Below are positions 60,618-64,000 of a stretch of DNA of 64,000 nucleotides, piece after piece. Made by a program: the position numbers and the translations under genes. This stretch comes from Rubrivivax sp. (lineage in GTDB: Bacteria; Pseudomonadota; Gammaproteobacteria; Burkholderiales; Burkholderiaceae_C): assembly GCA_030681795.1 (NCBI GenBank), contig JAUXRG010000048.1, positions 62,001 through 126,000 on the forward strand, given 5' to 3'. The stretch's first letter is position 1, and every line of letters starts with the position of its first letter. The notes under the pieces are model-generated. The model did not search any database. It saw only the letters and a list, made by a program, of their open reading frames with translations, and was not told the DNA's origin.

Positions 60618-62357
60618 ATGAGTTATGTCGTTCTCGCCCGCAAATACCGGCCGCGCACTTTCGCGCAGATGGTGGGGCAGGAGCATGTCGTGCAGGCCCT
60701 CACCAATGCGCTGCAGCAAGGCCGCCTGCACCATGCCTACCTGTTCACGGGCACGCGGGGCATCGGCAAGACCACGGTCTCGCGCATCCTGGCCAAGAGC
60801 CTGAACTGCACCGGGCCCGACGGCACCGGCGGCATCACGGCCGAGCCCTGCGGTGTGTGCCAGGCCTGCACCGAGATCGACGCCGACCGCTACCTGGACT
60901 ACATCGAGCTCGACGCCGCGAGCAACCGCAGCATCGACGAGATCCGCGACCTCATCGAGCGTGCGGCCTACAAGCCCGGCATCGGCCGCTTCAAGGTCTT
61001 CATGATCGACGAGGCGCACCAGCTCACCAAGGACGCCTTCAACGCCCTGCTCAAGACGCTGGAAGAGCCGCCCGAGTATCTGAAGTTCGTGCTCGCCACG
61101 ACCGACCCCGAAAAGATGCTGCCCACGGTGCTCAGCCGCTGCCTGCAGTTCAACCTTCGGCCGATGGCGCCGGCCACGGTGCGCGAGCACCTGGCCCGCG
61201 TGCTGACGGCCGAGGGGGTGGCCTTCGACGACGGCGCGCTGCGCCTGCTGGCGCGCGCGGCGCGCGGCTCGATGCGCGACGGCCTGTCGCTCACCGACCA
61301 GGCCATCGCCTACGGCGGCGGCAAGCTCGCGCAAGAGGTGGTGCGCACCATGCTCGGCAGTGTGGACCGCGGCCATGCGCGCGCGCTGGTCGAGGCGCTG
61401 GCGCGGCGCGACGGCGCGGCCGTGCTGGCGGCGGTGGACGGCCTGCGCGGGCTGGGCCTGTCGGCGGCGGGCACCTTGGAGGAGATCGCCCTGCTGCTGC
61501 AGCAGATGGCCGTGGAGCAGGCGGTGCCGGGCGCGCTCGACCTGCAGGACCCCGACACCGAAGACGCCCGCGCCCTGGCCGGCGTGCTGGCGAGCGACGA
61601 GGCGCAGTTGCTCTACAGCATGGCGCTGCACGGACGCGAAGAGCTCAGCCTGATGAGCGACGAGTACGGCGCGCTGACCATGGTGCTGCTGCGCTTCCTG
61701 GCCTTCGGGCCACAGGGCGGTGCGGTGCCCGCGAGGCCGTCCGCCGATACGGTGCGCGAGGTGCGCGAGGTGCGGACCGCGCCGCTGCGCGCCCCTGCGC
61801 CACCGGCGATCTCGCTGCCGGCCGCGCCAGGGGTGCCGAGCAAGCCTGTCGTGCCCAGGCCGGCGACGGCCCTGCCTGTCGCGCCGCTTGCCGCGCCGCT
61901 TGCCGCGGCGGCTACGGCCGCCCGGCCCACGGCCGACGAGCCGGTGCCTGTGGACTCTGCTCTGGGCGAGCGCTGGCACGCGCTGGTCAGGAAGTTGTGC
62001 GACGAGGGTGTGCTCTCGGCCCTGGTGCGCGAACTGGCCACCCAGGGTGGCTTGCGCGCCATCGACGAGACGGTCTCGCCGCCGCGCTGGCACCTGGTGG
62101 TGGAGCGCGACGCCGTGCGCACGCCGGCGTTGGGCGACAAGCTCTCGGCCGCCCTGGCGGCCGAGCTCGGCGCGCCGCTGCAACTCGAGCTGGAAGGCGG
62201 CACGCCGGCCGACTCACCCGCGCGGCGCGAGGCCGCAGAGCGTCAGCGGCGGCAGGTGGCCGCCGAAGCCGTCATCCAGAACGACCCCGTGGTACGCGAA
62301 TTGCTGGACCAGTTCAAGGGCTCGCGCATCGTGCCGGGCTCGATCAAACCCGTTTGA
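60618..62357 (+). CDS. dnaX: DNA polymerase III subunit gamma/tau
   Basis: Clamp-loader ATPase of 579 aa. Walker A GTRGIGKT is at 45-52, a four-Cys zinc module follows (LNC and PCGVCQAC), Walker B is [16 protein letters not shown] and the sensor region [18 protein letters not shown] Pro/Ala-rich linker precedes the C-terminal tau domain that binds the polymerase. I see no A-rich slippery site for a programmed frameshift, so gamma may not be made. TAGAAT (60606-60611) ends 6 bp before the ATG and no Shine-Dalgarno is visible. Confidence 0.95.
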   Translation: MSYVVLARKYRPRTFAQMVGQEHVVQALTNALQQGRLHHAYLFTGTRGIGKTTVSRILAKSLNCTGPDGTGGITAEPCGVCQACTEIDADRYLDYIELDAASNRSIDEIRDLIERAAYKPGIGRFKVFMIDEAHQLTKDAFNALLKTLEEPPEYLKFVLATTDPEKMLPTVLSRCLQFNLRPMAPATVREHLARVLTAEGVAFDDGALRLLARAARGSMRDGLSLTDQAIAYGGGKLAQEVVRTMLGSVDRGHARALVEALARRDGAAVLAAVDGLRGLGLSAAGTLEEIALLLQQMAVEQAVPGALDLQDPDTEDARALAGVLASDEAQLLYSMALHGREELSLMSDEYGALTMVLLRFLAFGPQGGAVPARPSADTVREVREVRTAPLRAPAPPAISLPAAPGVPSKPVVPRPATALPVAPLAAPLAAAATAARPTADEPVPVDSALGERWHALVRKLCDEGVLSALVRELATQGGLRAIDETVSPPRWHLVVERDAVRTPALGDKLSAALAAELGAPLQLELEGGTPADSPARREAAERQRRQVAAEAVIQNDPVVRELLDQFKGSRIVPGSIKPV

Positions 62358-62373
62358 AACAAGGAACCGCACC

Positions 62374-62700
62374 ATGATGAAGGGCCAACTCGCCGGCTTG
62401 ATGAAGCAGGCCCAGGCGATGCAGGAGAACATGAAGCGCGCGCAGGACGAACTGGCGCTCGTGGAGGTGGAAGGCCAGTCCGGCGCCGGGCTGGTGAAGG
62501 TGACGATGACCTGCAAGCACGACGTCAAGCGCGTGGCCATCGACGCCAGCTTGCTCGCCGACGACAAGGACATGCTCGAAGACCTGGTGGCCGCCGCGTT
62601 CAACGACGCCGTGCGTCGGGCCGAGGAGGTGAGCAGCGAAAGAATGGGCAAGCTCACCGCGGGCCTGCCCATGCCGCCGGGAATGAAGTTTCCCTTCTGA
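62374..62700 (+). CDS. ybaB: YbaB/EbfC-family nucleoid-associated protein
   Basis: DNA-binding protein of 108 aa that forms dimers with a tweezer-like shape. [20 protein letters not shown] at the start, [19 protein letters not shown] in the middle and [12 protein letters not shown] at the end are typical. AAGGA lies 8 bp before the ATG at 62374 (a second ATG follows directly). It lies between dnaX and recR, the near-universal order, suggesting a role linked to replication or repair. Confidence 0.95.
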   Translation: MMKGQLAGLMKQAQAMQENMKRAQDELALVEVEGQSGAGLVKVTMTCKHDVKRVAIDASLLADDKDMLEDLVAAAFNDAVRRAEEVSSERMGKLTAGLPMPPGMKFPF

Positions 62701-62708
62701 GCCCAGCG

Positions 62709-63299
62709 GTGGCCGCCGACGTTGCGCTCGAGGCCCTGATCGACGCCTTGCGCCGACTCCCCGGCGTGGGCGTGAAGTCGGCGCAGCGCATGGCCTTCCA
62801 TCTGCTGCAGCACGACCGCGAAGGCGCCCGGCGCCTGGCTGGCGCGCTCACCGATGCCGTGCAGCGCATGCGCCATTGCGCGCGTTGCCACACTTTCACC
62901 GAAGGCGAGGTCTGCCACACCTGCCTGGATGGGCGCCGCGACGCGCGGCTGCTGTGCGTGGTGGAGACACCGGCCGACCAGGCCGCGCTGGAGCGCAGCG
63001 GCAGCTACCAGGGCCTGTATTTCGTGCTCATGGGCCGCATCAGCCCGCTGGACGGCATCGGTGCGGGTGACATCGGCGCGGCGCTGTTGCTCGAGCGGGC
63101 GGGCGACGGTGTGGTGCAGGAGGTCATCCTGGCCACCGGGTTCACCGCCGAGGGCGAAGTCACGGCGCACGCGCTGGCCGGCGCGCTGCGCGCGCGCGGC
63201 CTGAAGGTGACGCGGCTGGCGCGCGGCGTGCCGGCCGGCAGCGAGCTCGAGTACGTGGACTTGAGCACCATCGCCTACGCGATGGGCGACCGGCGCTAG
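62709..63299 (+). CDS. recR: Recombination mediator protein RecR
   Basis: Protein of 196 aa that with RecF/RecO loads RecA at gaps. The helix-hairpin-helix [19 protein letters not shown], the zinc finger [16 protein letters not shown], and the Toprim domain with [15 protein letters not shown] and [12 protein letters not shown] are all visible. The start is GTG at 62709, 8 bp after ybaB, so it is co-transcribed with dnaX-ybaB. Confidence 0.96.
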   Translation: MAADVALEALIDALRRLPGVGVKSAQRMAFHLLQHDREGARRLAGALTDAVQRMRHCARCHTFTEGEVCHTCLDGRRDARLLCVVETPADQAALERSGSYQGLYFVLMGRISPLDGIGAGDIGAALLLERAGDGVVQEVILATGFTAEGEVTAHALAGALRARGLKVTRLARGVPAGSELEYVDLSTIAYAMGDRR

Positions 63300-63553
63300 C
63301 GCCTCGGCGACCGCTGCGCGCCGAACGCGGGTCCATCGTCAGGCCATCGCTCGGCAGCCCCACCGGGCGTCGGATCGCACCCGGGTCCACTGCGAGCGTC
63401 ACCGCCCCGAGCAGAGGACACTGTGGGTGCCCGCAGCCTGGCCGTCGGCGTGAACGGATCGGCGTCCGGCGTGCAAATTAGGGGGCTACTCTTCCCTTGC
63501 CGGAGTCCCTGTGCATCAATCGGAATGTCGCCCCTCTCCGAGGAGTTCCCAAG

Positions 63554-64000
63554 ATGTTGCACGGACGCGCCACCCGGCTGGCACTGGTCCTGCTGCTGGC
63601 GTTGGCCGGGACGGCCTGCAGCACCCTGCGCGGCACGCCCGAGCGCTACCAGTCGACCGAATCCGTCGTCGCATCGATTGATCTCACGGCTGACGATGTC
63701 GCCGCCCTGGCCGTGGCCGACAACCAGACCGAACGCAACCGACTGCAGAACAAGGCCCTGGCCGTCATCGACCTGCGCTTCCACGACTTCGTGCGTGCAC
63801 TCGCAGCCGACCGCGCCGACGGTTCGGCCACGGTGGCCGGCACGACCCTGGGGGCGAGCACGGCCGGCGCGTTCGTCGACAGCGTCAAGGCGAAGACGAA
63901 CTACGCGCTCTTCGCCGCCGGGGTCGTCGGCGCGTTCGGGATCGTCGACAAGAACTACTTCTACGAAAAGACCGTCCCGGCGCTGGTGGCCGGCATGCGC
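63554..64000 (+). CDS. Putative lipoprotein, cut by window end
   Basis: Open frame of 149 codons running off the right edge, starting at the ATG at 63554 with GAGGAG about 9 bp upstream. The N-terminus is a hydrophobic signal (LALVLLLALAGTACS) with a Cys in a lipobox-like place (GTAC; not a perfect match). A later hydrophobic stretch, YALFAAGVVGAFGIV, could be a membrane segment. No family was recognised. The 254-bp gap between recR and this gene holds no other gene that I can see. Confidence 0.7.
   Translation, partial: MLHGRATRLALVLLLALAGTACSTLRGTPERYQSTESVVASIDLTADDVAALAVADNQTERNRLQNKALAVIDLRFHDFVRALAADRADGSATVAGTTLGASTAGAFVDSVKAKTNYALFAAGVVGAFGIVDKNYFYEKTVPALVAGMR

Noticed and set aside
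60618-62357. Programmed -1 frameshift in dnaX
   Set aside because: No A-rich slippery heptamer with a downstream hairpin was found in the GC-rich linker region.
63300-63553. Possible small gene between recR and the lipoprotein
   Set aside because: Open frames on either strand are antisense or out-of-frame continuations of neighbours and lack ribosome sites.

Overview
The window is a high-GC chromosomal segment with no rRNA, tRNA, prophage, insertion sequence or CRISPR array visible. The gene orders surE-pcm-nlpD-rpoS, trxA-rho-rpmE2, pst-phoUBR, rlmE-ftsH-folP-glmM and ffs/dnaX-ybaB-recR, together with an addAB-type recombination nuclease, point to a betaproteobacterium of the order Burkholderiales, most likely Comamonadaceae. 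A GC-palindromic intergenic repeat near 2114 resembles one I recall from that family. The genus cannot be fixed from the sequence alone.

Positions 1-20300 are an accessory catabolic region for four-carbon sugar acids (tetronates), built from two adjacent modules. Module A has a divergent ABC sugar-type importer (minus strand, 313-4753) and a tightly overlapped plus-strand operon (4870-11063): FadR-type regulator, LtnD-like dehydrogenase, OtnK, OtnC, OtnI, DenD-like dehydrogenase and an extra SDR. Known family chemistry would take L-threonate and D-erythronate through 2-oxo- and 3-oxo-tetronate to DHAP. Module B (minus strand, 19560 to 11151) has a DUF1537 kinase, PdxA2, an SDR, a second FadR-type regulator, a DctPQM TRAP importer and a UxaA-type dehydratase. 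It probably converts D-threonate and/or D-erythronate to DHAP by the kinase/PdxA2 route and handles an additional acid sugar. Its two transcription units carry nearly the same operator-promoter sequence, upstream of the kinase and of the regulator, which makes module B a self-contained regulon.

Positions 20299-37839 hold core genes: surE-pcm-nlpD-rpoS, rlmD, a Bax inhibitor-1 family membrane protein, a GlcG/HbpS-like protein, carAB, greA with a hairpin leader, a DUF4149 protein, yhbY divergent from rlmE, ftsH, folP and glmM. Positions 37941-44624 are the phosphate regulon (Pho box, pstS, terminator-like hairpin, pstCAB, phoU, phoB, phoR), followed convergently by an ArnT-like glycosyltransferase.

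Positions 44621-64000 hold rpmE2, rho and trxA (minus strand), addB-addA, a two-gene signalling operon (degenerate kinase-HDOD plus intact Ser/Thr kinase-HDOD-GAF), a bacteriohemerythrin, the SRP 4.5S RNA gene, a divergent PurM-like protein, dnaX-ybaB-recR and a lipoprotein cut by the window end.

The most notable points are the paired tetronate modules with their duplicated operator-promoter, the pseudokinase/kinase HDOD pair, the atypical PurM-like protein beside ffs, the hairpin in the greA leader, and a recurring arrangement in which a -10 box lies only 6-10 bp before the start codon, including two divergent gene pairs separated by 20 and 36 bp.
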